Assembly (NCBI GenBank): GCA_030828175.1
Contig: JAURDB010000002.1
Location: 1-49,660 of the forward strand
DNA from: Flavobacteriales bacterium
GTDB taxonomy: Bacteria > Bacteroidota > Bacteroidia > Flavobacteriales_D > Sanyastnellaceae
Length of the DNA stretch: 49,660 bases
Reading direction: 5' to 3'
Below are positions 15,349 to 24,133 of the stretch, one piece after another. Numbering within the stretch: position 1 is the stretch's first letter; every line of letters starts with the position of its first letter. A program made the translations under genes and the position numbers. Below the pieces are notes generated by a model, which worked only from the letters and a program-made list of their open reading frames with translations, did no database searches and had not been told where the DNA came from.

Positions 15349-18165
15349 GTGGACATCGCCTACACCGGAGAATGGACCTGGGCCGCATCGCTCGGCCGAC
15401 TGCTCATCGCGTTGGCATTCGCTTCGGGTCTGGCCGCCACGATAGGATACACCCGGGCCGTCAAATCCCGGGATGACCAATGGATGCGCATGGGGCAATG
15501 GGGCTTTCGCATCCAGGCAGCGGCCCTGTTCAGCGCCATGGGCCTGTTCTATCTGCTCATCTTCAGCCACCGTTACGAATTCCAGTACATATGGAAGCAC
15601 TTGAATGACACCATGTCGCCTGGACTCGTGCTGGCCAGCTTTTGGGGTGGACAAGAAGGTGGATTCCTCATGTGGATGTTCTGGATATTGGTCCTGGCGA
15701 TCGTGTTCCTCAAGCGGAATCCCGGCAAGCTCGAAGCCCCTGTCATGGCGATTCACGGAGGCATTCTTACCGGACTCACTTCCATGCTGCTGGGCCTTTG
15801 GTTCGGGGATTTCCAATTGGGCCTTGACCCCTTCCTACTGCTTCGTGAAGCGCCACAAAACGCCGGTTTGCCTTGGACACTGAACCCGGACTACCTGGCA
15901 CTCATTCCCGAATTCGCAGATGGCCAGGGATTGAACCCGCTGCTTCAGAACTATTGGATGGTCATCCACCCTCCGACGCTGTTCCTGGGATTCGCCAGTA
16001 CACTGATGCCCTTCGCCTTGGCCCTGGCCGGACTGTGGACCGAAGACCACCGAACCTGGATGCGCCGGGCCGTTTCATGGGCCTTCTTTGGCGTGGCCAT
16101 CCTCGGGGCCGGCATCCTCATGGGTGGCGCATGGGCTTATGAAGCGTTGAGTTTTGGCGGCTTCTGGGCATGGGACCCTGTGGAAAACAGTTCCTTGGTC
16201 CCCTGGCTTGCATTGGTCGCAGGAGCCCACCTGCTGTTGATCAACCAAGCCAAACCCGGTACGGCGGTCACCGCAACCTACCTCATGATAGGCCTTGGTT
16301 TCTTGCTGGTCGTGTATTCCACCTTCCTGACCAAAAGCGGCATCCTGGGCGATACCTCCGTCCACAGTTTTGTCGACAGTGGAATTCTGCCCCAGCTGCT
16401 GGCCTTTTTGCTCTCCTGCTGTGCCCTGTTCGCCCTCCTCGTCCTGCCTCCCGGGCGCGACCGGGTAACGTTCGGCGGAATCATGGCTGCCTTGGGTGTG
16501 GGAATCGTGGCCTTGAACCCCGCGTTGTGCATTCTGGGGTTGTTGATGACGATGGGAATCGCCATTCTCAGGGGCCACCTGAAGCATCTGCCCAGGACAC
16601 GGGAGGAAAGTCCCTTGTGGACGCGCGAATTCTGGATGTTCGTTGGGGGCATGCTGATGTTCGCATCAGCCGTGCACATTACGTTTCAGACGAGCCTCCC
16701 GGTCATCAACCACTTCCTGGAGCCTTTCAGCGGTTGGTTTGAGCGGCTTCATCAATCCACAGGCAGTGCGCTGGCGCGCAAGCTGGCCACGCACGACTTG
16801 GCGCCCGGCACCGATTTCGACGCCACCTATCACGCCATACAGGTCCCCCTTGCCTTCCTTTTCGTCACCATCACGGCCTTCACCCAATTCTTGAAGTATG
16901 GCAGAAATCCGGGAAAGCCGATTTTCATGTCACTCCTTCGCAGTCTGTTGGCAGCCCTGGTACTGACGGGAATGGTCCTTCTTTCCTACGGATTCGAAAC
17001 ATGGGAAGCGCCCCGGGTGGCCCTGCTTCTCGCTTGTCTCTGGTCCGCCTCGTCCAATGCGGACTACATCGTTCAGTTCCTGAAGGGTCGATGGGACCAC
17101 GCCGGAGCGAGCATCGCCCACATAGGTTTCGCCCTGGTCATTTTCGGCGCGGTCCTTTCCAACGCGAAGAAGGAAATCATATCCCAGAATCGATTCGGCG
17201 ACCTGGCCATGCTGAACGAATCCCTCTCCAACAAGGAGGACCTCCTGCTCCTCGAAGGGGACACCATCGCCATGGGGCCGTATTATGTGCGCTATCGCGA
17301 GCGCCGACAGCAAGGCATTCATGCCAAATTCGCTGTGGACTACTTCCAAACCTCTCCTGCCGAATACAAGACGGGGCAAGTGGTGGCCAACGAAGGGTTC
17401 CTCTTTCAGGCCCATGCTGACCACACGGCAGCCCCTGCTTTCACGTCAGACCTCGAAAGCGGTCATTGGACCTTCATTCCCATTGCCAATGAAAGGCAGC
17501 GAAACGAAGCGCGGCCTTGGTCGGCAGGCAAACCCGGACCTTTTGCCTTTACTCTCGAGCCGAGAATTCAGCTCAACGAACAGATGGGCAATGCCCCGGA
17601 GCCCGATACGAAGCGTTTTTGGAACAGGGATCTCTACACCCATATCAAATGGGGAAGGGTCTCGGATCCGGAAGCCGATGAAGACGGTTGGATGGACGGC
17701 AGAAAACACGACCTCATGCGGCGCGACAGCCTGGTCATCGGAAGGTCCATCCTGGCATTGGACTCCATTTCGGCCGTGACCATGGAAGAGAAACCTTCCT
17801 ACGGATTGCTCGACAAGGACCTCGCTGTCGCGGCCCATTTCAGGCTCACCGGAAATGGCCCCGACACCAATTTCGTCGCCTTGTACATCGTGCGAGACAG
17901 CCTATTGATCCCCGACATGGTAACCTTGGAAGACCGTGGGGTCAAAGTCCGCATCGACGGCTTCCGTCCAGGCGAGGCCACCTTTGAGACGGTCATTTGG
18001 GAGAACCTTTCCATTCGCCGTGATTTCATCGTCATGCAAGCGGTGGTCTTCCCCCAGATCAATCTGCTCTGGTTGGGATGCCTGATCATGACGGGCGGGG
18101 CCCTGATGTCGGTGCGACAAAGGAGAAAGAGGCTGTTGAAACGCCCAGCCGCCCCAACACCATGA
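15349..18165 (+). CDS. ccmF: Cytochrome c haem lyase subunit CcmF (long form)
   Basis: 938 residues from a GTG start at 15349; no ATG lies between the ccmE stop and this codon in frame. It attaches haem from CcmE to apocytochrome c. Early motifs are WGGQEGGFLMW and the WWD-type haem motif GGFWAWDPVENSSLVPWL (around residue 270), followed by TFLTKSGILGDTSVHSF. The protein is roughly 300 residues longer than typical CcmF. A hydrophilic, presumably periplasmic stretch of about 290 residues (605-895) precedes the last helix. The extra domain might stand in for missing CcmH/CcmI functions, but that is inference. The stop overlaps the next gene by 4 bases. Confidence 0.92.
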   Translation: MDIAYTGEWTWAASLGRLLIALAFASGLAATIGYTRAVKSRDDQWMRMGQWGFRIQAAALFSAMGLFYLLIFSHRYEFQYIWKHLNDTMSPGLVLASFWGGQEGGFLMWMFWILVLAIVFLKRNPGKLEAPVMAIHGGILTGLTSMLLGLWFGDFQLGLDPFLLLREAPQNAGLPWTLNPDYLALIPEFADGQGLNPLLQNYWMVIHPPTLFLGFASTLMPFALALAGLWTEDHRTWMRRAVSWAFFGVAILGAGILMGGAWAYEALSFGGFWAWDPVENSSLVPWLALVAGAHLLLINQAKPGTAVTATYLMIGLGFLLVVYSTFLTKSGILGDTSVHSFVDSGILPQLLAFLLSCCALFALLVLPPGRDRVTFGGIMAALGVGIVALNPALCILGLLMTMGIAILRGHLKHLPRTREESPLWTREFWMFVGGMLMFASAVHITFQTSLPVINHFLEPFSGWFERLHQSTGSALARKLATHDLAPGTDFDATYHAIQVPLAFLFVTITAFTQFLKYGRNPGKPIFMSLLRSLLAALVLTGMVLLSYGFETWEAPRVALLLACLWSASSNADYIVQFLKGRWDHAGASIAHIGFALVIFGAVLSNAKKEIISQNRFGDLAMLNESLSNKEDLLLLEGDTIAMGPYYVRYRERRQQGIHAKFAVDYFQTSPAEYKTGQVVANEGFLFQAHADHTAAPAFTSDLESGHWTFIPIANERQRNEARPWSAGKPGPFAFTLEPRIQLNEQMGNAPEPDTKRFWNRDLYTHIKWGRVSDPEADEDGWMDGRKHDLMRRDSLVIGRSILALDSISAVTMEEKPSYGLLDKDLAVAAHFRLTGNGPDTNFVALYIVRDSLLIPDMVTLEDRGVKVRIDGFRPGEATFETVIWENLSIRRDFIVMQAVVFPQINLLWLGCLIMTGGALMSVRQRRKRLLKRPAAPTP

Positions 18166-18953
18166 TTGCCCGCGCCCACGTCATCGGAATGGGCCGTCTG
18201 GGTCGCCCTTTGGCGGACCGCCTGGAATCCATGAACATCGCCGTGGAAAGGTGGGGGCGCCAAGATTCAGGTGGAGTACGGGGGCTTTCCCATTGGCCGG
18301 AAAGACAAAAGGGCGACGCAGTATTTCTGGCCCTTCCAGACGATTCCATCGAACAAGTGGCGAATCGATTGAAGGCCACCCTCTCCCCCGACGCGATCCT
18401 GGTGCACCACGCGGGAGCGGTTCCATTGGATGTCCTGCCCGTGGAAAACCACCGGCGGGCCGTCATGTGGCCTCCCATGACCTTCGGCACAGAGCGAGCC
18501 CCGGATTGGAATGCCCTCCCCATGGGCGTGGAAACGGACCACGAGCCTCTCTTCCAATGGGCACAGGAACTCGCACCCCACGCCTTTCGGTTGACGGCCG
18601 AAAGCCGGCCCCAACTCCATTTGGGAGCCGTTCTCGGTGGAAACCTGACCGCGGCCTGGATCGGTGCGGTGGAAATGTACCTGAAGGCGCATGCGCTCCC
18701 GGGAGCCGTCCTGCGCCCCCTGATCGAGGCAAGTGTTTCCAAAGCGCTCACTGGAAATGCATTGGACACCGTGTCAGGGCCTGCATCGCGAAACGACCGA
18801 ACCACCCTCGACCAACAGGTCAAAGCACTCGGATCGTCCGGAGCCAACCCACCAGATTTCGCCGAAATCCATCGGCTCCTGACCAACCTCATCCTTTCAC
18901 ATCATGGACACCCTACACTCCCTCCCATTCAAGCAACGACTGGCGAACATTGA
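18162..18953 (+). CDS. Rossmann-fold DUF2520 protein
   Basis: 263 residues. The N-terminal NAD(P)-type Rossmann domain starts ARAHVIGMGRLGRPLA, and the helical C-terminal part matches DUF2520, a family related to 6-phosphogluconate-dehydrogenase-like and F420-dependent NADP reductases (WPPMTFG, HLGAVLGGNLTAAWIG, NDRTTLDQQ). The substrate is unknown. Bacteroidota genomes commonly place it next to a KdsC-like phosphatase gene, as here. The start overlaps the ccmF stop (ATGA), and the 3' end overlaps the phosphatase gene by 50 bases in another frame, so the last 16 residues are double-coded. Confidence 0.82.
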   Translation: MIARAHVIGMGRLGRPLADRLESMNIAVERWGRQDSGGVRGLSHWPERQKGDAVFLALPDDSIEQVANRLKATLSPDAILVHHAGAVPLDVLPVENHRRAVMWPPMTFGTERAPDWNALPMGVETDHEPLFQWAQELAPHAFRLTAESRPQLHLGAVLGGNLTAAWIGAVEMYLKAHALPGAVLRPLIEASVSKALTGNALDTVSGPASRNDRTTLDQQVKALGSSGANPPDFAEIHRLLTNLILSHHGHPTLPPIQATTGEH

Positions 18954-19440
18954 GGCATTTGTATTTGACAACGATGGTGTGTTCACCAACGGAACGGTCT
19001 ACCTCATGCCCGGTGGAGAGCAAGTCAGAACGGCCAGCACCCGAGATGGCTATGCCGTGCAACATGCCGTAAAGTGCGGCCTGCGCATCGCCATGATATC
19101 CGGGGGGCAAAGCGACGAGGTGGTCCGAAGGATGAACGGCCTGGGCGTCAAAGAGATCATCATGGGTGCCGCACTGAAAATCACTGAATTCCAATCCCTC
19201 TGCGACCGCTGGGAGGTCGACCCGGCCCAGGTCTGCTACATGGGAGACGACATTCCGGACATTCCGGTACTCAAAGCGGCCGGCATCGCCTGCTGCCCCC
19301 ATGATGCAGCTCCCGAAATCCGCAGCATTTGCGACTACGTGAGTCCGGTCAAAGGTGGCGAGGGATGTGTTCGAGACATCCTGGAGCAAGCCATGAAAGT
19401 GAATGGGCTTTGGATGAATGACCTCGCTCACGCGTGGTGA
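18904..19440 (+). CDS. HAD-family phosphatase, KdsC type (3-deoxy-D-manno-octulosonate 8-phosphate phosphatase-like)
   Basis: 178 residues, the size of capless tetrameric KdsC enzymes. HAD motif I is FDNDGVFTNG, with both catalytic Asp residues present. Motif II is MISGG, the motif III lysine lies in AALKI, and motif IV is MGDDIPDIPVL. KdsC hydrolyses KDO-8-phosphate to KDO for lipopolysaccharide inner core synthesis. The Asn between the motif I aspartates replaces the more common Val or Ile but leaves the nucleophile intact. No kdsA or kdsB is nearby, so a related sugar-acid phosphatase role is possible. Confidence 0.85.
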   Translation: MDTLHSLPFKQRLANIEAFVFDNDGVFTNGTVYLMPGGEQVRTASTRDGYAVQHAVKCGLRIAMISGGQSDEVVRRMNGLGVKEIIMGAALKITEFQSLCDRWEVDPAQVCYMGDDIPDIPVLKAAGIACCPHDAAPEIRSICDYVSPVKGGEGCVRDILEQAMKVNGLWMNDLAHAW

Positions 19441-19445
19441 AACCT

Positions 19446-19453
19446 TAAGTTTG
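19446..19453 (+). promoter_or_regulatory. -7 promoter element (TAAGTTTG) for yidC
   Basis: An exact TAnnTTTG match lies in the 20-base gap between the phosphatase stop and the yidC ATG at 19461, with 7 bases between element and ATG. The transcript would have almost no leader. Confidence 0.55.
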
Positions 19454-19460
19454 CCGCCCC

Positions 19461-21257
19461 ATGGATCGCAACACCATAACCGGATTCCTGCTGATTTTCG
19501 CGATGGTCATCGTGTATCAGATGTACTTCGCGCCCGTGCCGCAGGAGCCGGCAGCTGAGCAGAGCACGGCACCGACACCTGAGACCGCAGACGAAATCGT
19601 AGAACTTCCCAGCGGACGGAACCTGGACGCAGACAGCACCTATGTCGCCCGAACCGCGACCCTCAGCTCCGACCAATTGAATGTCGTGGTGTCCAGCGAC
19701 GGGGGCAACATCGTAGGAGCGATGCTGAAGGACGGCTATGTCGACTTCTGGGGGCAGGAGCCCATTCAGATGTGGACCGAAGGTGGATCTGACATCAACT
19801 GGATTGCACGGGGCGAGGGTTCCTACGACCAGCGGTTCGACATCGCGGAACAAGGAGCAGGCAAATTGGTCCTCACGAACCGGGGTGAAGGTCCGCTGCG
19901 TCAGCTCACATACAGCATCGATGGGTACCTCGTGGACGTGCAAGCCCGGTTCGAGGGTGCCCGGGGCGAAGTCGGGTTCCAGTGGCAAGCGGACGGGCGG
20001 CACAACGAAAAGGGCATCGATTGGGAGCGCCAGCGCAGCAGCATTTACTATCGTGAACAAGGACGTGGACGCGACTACCTGTATGAGGGTCGGGACGATG
20101 AAGCCCTGATTGAAGACCCAGTGGAGTGGGTAGCCTTCAAGCAGAATTACTTCTCTGCCATTGTGGGATCTGATGCCGGTTTCACCTCCGGAAAATTGAG
20201 GAGCCTCCCCCCCTTGGATGCCCAGGACACTTCCATCAACATGCGCTACGGCATGGATGTGACCCTTCCCACGGAGGACATCGATGGAAGAGAAATTGCC
20301 AAGGTGCGATTTTACTTCGGCCCCAATGACGTGGCCTCCCTCCAGACCACAGGTTGGGGAGAAATCGCCCGTGTGATTGATTTCGGTTGGTGGATCTTCG
20401 GCTGGATCAATCGGAACTGCATCTTCCCGGTTTATGCGTTTCTCGCCAAATACATGGGCTCGGCAGGTCTCATCGTCTTGGTTATGACGCTGCTGATCAA
20501 GTCGGTTTTGGCACCCATCACATGGAAGAACTACGTCAGTTCCGCCAAAATGAAGGTGCTCAGGCCCGATCTGGACACCATCAATGCGAAGTATCCCGAG
20601 CAGGAGGATGCCATGCAACGGCAGCAGGAAACCATGAAACTGTACCGCGACAGCGGAGTCAATCCCATCGCGGGATGCGTGCCCCAGTTGATTCAAATGC
20701 CCTTGTTGTACTCGATGTTCCGGTTCTTTCCGGCCAATATCGAACTGAGGGGCAAGTCATTCTTGTGGGCGGAGGACCTCGCAGCCTATGACAGCATATT
20801 GGACCTTCCCTTCGACATTCCCTTCTATGGCGCACATGTATCAGGGTTCACTCTGCTCATGGCGGCTTCCATGTTCTTGTACATGAACCAGAACATGTCG
20901 CAGCAGGCAATGCCAACCCAACCCGGCATGCCCGACATGCGCATCATGATGCGCATCATGCCCTTCTTCATGCTGTTCTTCTTCAACCAATACGCCAGCG
21001 GACTCAGCCTGTATTACTTCATGGCCAACGTGACCACCATGGGTCAGGTATTCTTGGTCAAGAAGTTCTTCATTGATGAGGACAAGATTCGAGAGAAGAT
21101 CAAAACCAAGCAGGCCCGCCCACAAGAAGAAAAAAAGAAAGGCGGATTCGCGGAGCGCCTGGAAGCCATGCAAAAAGAGCAACAGAAGAGGGCGGAAGAG
21201 ATGAAGAAGCAACGCGACCAAACGCGCAAGGCCCGCAACCAGAAGCGGAAGAAATGA
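19461..21257 (+). CDS. yidC: Membrane protein insertase YidC
   Basis: 598 residues. An N-terminal helix (ITGFLLIFAMVIVYQMYF) is followed by a large periplasmic beta domain (about 60-300). The conserved five-helix insertase core runs from WWIFGWINRN to GQVFLVKKFF. The positively charged groove residue is Lys (TLLIKSVLAP) where E. coli has Arg. Core marks include GCVPQLIQMPLLYSMFRF and NQYASGLSLYY. The last 70 residues are a highly basic, coiled-coil-like tail, probably for ribosome contact in co-translational insertion. It inserts and folds inner-membrane proteins alone or with Sec. The stop overlaps the next gene by 4 bases. Confidence 0.96.
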   Translation: MDRNTITGFLLIFAMVIVYQMYFAPVPQEPAAEQSTAPTPETADEIVELPSGRNLDADSTYVARTATLSSDQLNVVVSSDGGNIVGAMLKDGYVDFWGQEPIQMWTEGGSDINWIARGEGSYDQRFDIAEQGAGKLVLTNRGEGPLRQLTYSIDGYLVDVQARFEGARGEVGFQWQADGRHNEKGIDWERQRSSIYYREQGRGRDYLYEGRDDEALIEDPVEWVAFKQNYFSAIVGSDAGFTSGKLRSLPPLDAQDTSINMRYGMDVTLPTEDIDGREIAKVRFYFGPNDVASLQTTGWGEIARVIDFGWWIFGWINRNCIFPVYAFLAKYMGSAGLIVLVMTLLIKSVLAPITWKNYVSSAKMKVLRPDLDTINAKYPEQEDAMQRQQETMKLYRDSGVNPIAGCVPQLIQMPLLYSMFRFFPANIELRGKSFLWAEDLAAYDSILDLPFDIPFYGAHVSGFTLLMAASMFLYMNQNMSQQAMPTQPGMPDMRIMMRIMPFFMLFFFNQYASGLSLYYFMANVTTMGQVFLVKKFFIDEDKIREKIKTKQARPQEEKKKGGFAERLEAMQKEQQKRAEEMKKQRDQTRKARNQKRKK

Positions 21258-21760
21258 AGCTGCCGCGTGAACGGACGAAGGGCCAGGTTCAGTGGATGCT
21301 GGGAATGGCCCTCGGAGTTTTGGGAATCTGCGGTGCGTCTTGCGCTGGCCCCAAGCAATACCTGAAAGGTGAAGGGTCGCCCATCCTTTCCTACTCCAAA
21401 TCCATGTGCTTCGGCCCCTGCCCTGCGTTCACGCTGGAAGTGGAATCCGACGGGGCGGCGCGTTTCAACGGACGCGCCCACATCGAACCCAAAGGACCCC
21501 ATACCGGGAAATGGTCTACGGCAGATCTCGAGGCGCTCGCAGAAATCGCCCATTCATCCCAGCTCCGCCATAAAGCCGGGACGTATGACAATCCCTTGAT
21601 CATGGATCTTCCGTCCACGCGTTTGACCATGGGGCCCTACCACGTCCTCGACCGAATCAACGGTCCTGATTTGTCGGTCCTTTACTACAGCCTGGACAGC
21701 CTGATCAGAGTGACGACATGGACACCTGAGGTGGCATCCTCAGGCAAAGAGCGTCGCTGA
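21254..21760 (+). CDS. DUF6438-type lipoprotein
   Basis: 168 residues. The N-terminal basic and hydrophobic segment ends in a lipobox-like GASC (residues 27-30), suggesting a lipoprotein, although the sequence before it is longer than usual. The body has the DUF6438-like signature SYSKSMCFGPCPAFTLEVESDG, with paired cysteines, and TGKWSTADLEALAEI. The function is unknown. The ATGA overlap with yidC suggests translational coupling. A 7-base-pair inverted repeat (21725-21744) lies inside the 3' end of the coding region. It is not obviously a terminator because no T-run follows. Confidence 0.65.
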   Translation: MKLPRERTKGQVQWMLGMALGVLGICGASCAGPKQYLKGEGSPILSYSKSMCFGPCPAFTLEVESDGAARFNGRAHIEPKGPHTGKWSTADLEALAEIAHSSQLRHKAGTYDNPLIMDLPSTRLTMGPYHVLDRINGPDLSVLYYSLDSLIRVTTWTPEVASSGKERR

Positions 21761-21774
21761 TTCGAATCTCCTGC

Positions 21775-21782
21775 TATTTTCG
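21775..21782 (+). promoter_or_regulatory. Candidate -7 promoter element (TATTTTCG) for the S46 peptidase
   Basis: TATTTTCG fits TAnnTTYG and lies in the 68-base gap before the peptidase gene. It would give a leader of about 40 bases. Confidence 0.4.
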
Positions 21783-21828
21783 CGCTCCCTCCGGTGCATG
21801 GAAACCGAGGCCAACGACGAACAACATC

Positions 21829-24036
21829 ATGAAGCAACGCATCTTCCTGCTGCTCCTCGCAGCCATTCAACTCGCGTCAACTACTGCCAGGGCCGACGAA
21901 GGCATGTGGCTCCTTCACATGCTCAAGCGCATCAACGAAGCTGAAATGCAACAGATGGGCCTGAATCTATCGGCCGAAGACATCTACTCATTGAACCAGG
22001 CTTGTCTGAAAGATGCCATCATCACGTTGAATGGAGGAAGTTGTACGGCCGAGATCATCTCCGACCAAGGCTTGGTCCTCACCAACCACCACTGTGCTTA
22101 CGGCGCCATCCAAGGCTTCAGTACCGTGGAGGACGACATCCTGACCAACGGATTCTGGGCCATGGCACTCGAAGAAGAGAAGCCCATACCAGACTTCAGT
22201 GTGACCTTTCTTCAACGCATCGAAGACGTAACCGAGCGCGTTTTGGCGGATGTCACATCCGACATGGACCAAGCGACACGTGAACAGACCATCCAGGGTG
22301 TCATCAGCCAGATCGAAGAAGAGGAAAAGGGCATCAATCCTGACTTCCGCCCTCAGATCAAGAGCTTCTATCACGGCAATGAATTCTACCTCTTTGTATA
22401 CCGTGACTACACCGACATCCGCCTCGTGGGCAATCCCCCTGAGAGCATCGGCAAATTCGGCGGCGACACCGACAACTGGATGTGGCCCCGCCACACGGGT
22501 GACTTCTCCCTGCTCCGCATCTACGCGGACGGCGACAACAACCCCGCCGATTACAGCGAGGACAATGTTCCCTACCAGCCCAAGCGCCACCTCAAGGTCA
22601 GCCTCGACGGAGTCCAGAACGGAGACTTCACCATGATCATGGGCTATCCCGGCAGCACCGATCGCTTCTTGAGCAGCCGCGGAATCCAGCAAGCCCTCGA
22701 CCTCTACAACCCCAGTGTAGTCAACGTGCGCGATCTCAAGCTGAAGACCATGAAGAAGCACATGGATGCCGATCCAGCGGTGCGCATCCAATATGCCGCC
22801 AAGTATGCCCAGACCGCCAACTACTGGAAGTACTACATCGGTCAATCCAAAGGACTGCGCGCATTGGACGTATACGGAAAGAAAAAAGCCTTGGAAGATG
22901 ATTTCACCGCTTGGGTGAACGAATCTCCGGAGCGCCGCACTGAATACGGAGCGGCTCTTGAACTCCTCAGCACATACTATGAAAACACCGACGCCACGGT
23001 CCAAGGACAGGTTTACTCTTTGGAGGCAGGCCTGATCGGGTGTGACCTGATGCTCTTCGCCTTCCGCGTCGGAATGGGCGCACAAGGCCTCTTCAGCGAG
23101 GACGCAGACCGCGCCGGCGGTGCCGCCGCCAGCTTGCGCGCCCGGGCCGAGGGCTTCTTCAAGGATTACGACATGGAGACCGATCGCGACCTGTTCATCA
23201 ACCTGATGGGCAAGTACATGAACGACATTCCAGCCGACCAGCAGCCCACATTCTTTGCCAACGTCAACGACAAGTACAAGGGCGATTTCAAGCGCTACGC
23301 CGACAAGATGTACCCCAAGAGCTTCCTCACGGATCCCGTTCGTTTCGAGGAGTTCATCGCCAACCCCAGCGAGAAGGCATTGGAAAAGGACCTCGCCATC
23401 GCTGCGGCCATGAGCCTGATCGAGACGTACCGGGGTTACTTCGCTTCACCCGAACAGGGCAAGTTCGACGAAGGCTATCGCCTCCTCACCGCTGGCTTGC
23501 GTGAGATGAGCCCCGACAAAATGTGGTACCCGGACGCCAACTCGACCATGCGTCTGTCCTACGGAACGGTGGGCGATTACGACCCCGCCGATGCCGTTCA
23601 TTACGACTTCGTCACCACGTCGGACGGCATTTTGCAGAAGAAGGACAACAGCAACCCTGAATTCGTGGTCGACGGCACCCTCGAGTCTCTTTTGCGCCAG
23701 CGCGACTTTGGGCGTTACGCCGACGATGACGGCAACCTGGTCCTGTGCTTCATCTCCAACAACGACATCACAGGCGGCAACTCAGGAAGTCCCGTCATGA
23801 ACGGCAACGGCGACCTCATCGGCCTTGCCTTTGACGGCAACTGGGAAGCGATGAGCGGCGACATCGCCTTCGAACCCGAGCTGCAGCGCACCATCAGCGT
23901 AGACATCCGCTATGTCATGTGGGTCATTGACAAAATGGCCGGCGCCCAGAACCTCATCGACGAAATCGATTTCGTGACAACGCCGAAGTCCATGCCCCAA
24001 GACATGGCACGCCCGTTGGAGGAAGGCCGTCCCTGA
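21829..24036 (+). CDS. S46 family serine dipeptidyl-peptidase, DPP7-like
   Basis: 735 residues with a signal peptide ending ...TTARA-DEGMW, the usual mature start of S46 enzymes. The trypsin-like triad is visible: His88 (TNHHC), probably Asp225 (RHTGD) and Ser652 (GGNSGSP), with the helical cap in between. These enzymes release dipeptides from peptide N-termini in the periplasm. The residue 18 positions after the catalytic Ser, which sets P1 preference (Gly in DPP7, Arg in DPP11), is Gly670 in FDGNWE, so hydrophobic P1 (DPP7 type) is expected rather than Asp/Glu. Together with the M1 peptidase it fits peptide feeding. Confidence 0.93.
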   Translation: MKQRIFLLLLAAIQLASTTARADEGMWLLHMLKRINEAEMQQMGLNLSAEDIYSLNQACLKDAIITLNGGSCTAEIISDQGLVLTNHHCAYGAIQGFSTVEDDILTNGFWAMALEEEKPIPDFSVTFLQRIEDVTERVLADVTSDMDQATREQTIQGVISQIEEEEKGINPDFRPQIKSFYHGNEFYLFVYRDYTDIRLVGNPPESIGKFGGDTDNWMWPRHTGDFSLLRIYADGDNNPADYSEDNVPYQPKRHLKVSLDGVQNGDFTMIMGYPGSTDRFLSSRGIQQALDLYNPSVVNVRDLKLKTMKKHMDADPAVRIQYAAKYAQTANYWKYYIGQSKGLRALDVYGKKKALEDDFTAWVNESPERRTEYGAALELLSTYYENTDATVQGQVYSLEAGLIGCDLMLFAFRVGMGAQGLFSEDADRAGGAAASLRARAEGFFKDYDMETDRDLFINLMGKYMNDIPADQQPTFFANVNDKYKGDFKRYADKMYPKSFLTDPVRFEEFIANPSEKALEKDLAIAAAMSLIETYRGYFASPEQGKFDEGYRLLTAGLREMSPDKMWYPDANSTMRLSYGTVGDYDPADAVHYDFVTTSDGILQKKDNSNPEFVVDGTLESLLRQRDFGRYADDDGNLVLCFISNNDITGGNSGSPVMNGNGDLIGLAFDGNWEAMSGDIAFEPELQRTISVDIRYVMWVIDKMAGAQNLIDEIDFVTTPKSMPQDMARPLEEGRP

Positions 24037-24062
24037 TACCGAGACACCGCCAAAACCCATTC

Positions 24063-24090
24063 GAAAGCCCTGCCTCCCGGCGGGGCTTTC
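24063..24090. terminator. Hairpin terminator between convergent S46 peptidase and ppc genes
   Basis: A 12-base-pair stem (24063-24074 with 24079-24090, one G-T pair, loop TCCC) lies 26 bases after the peptidase stop and 43 bases beyond the ppc stop. There is no long T-run on either side, but the symmetric A-rich/T-rich arm ends resemble the terminator at 423-460. Confidence 0.65.
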
Positions 24091-24133
24091 TGATGGGGGC
24101 AAATCCCGCAAGAGGAGAGGAAAACCCGGAAAG

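Noticed and set aside
21725-21744. 7-base-pair inverted repeat near the end of the DUF6438 gene as a terminator
   Set aside because: It is inside the coding region, before the stop codon, and has no T-run.
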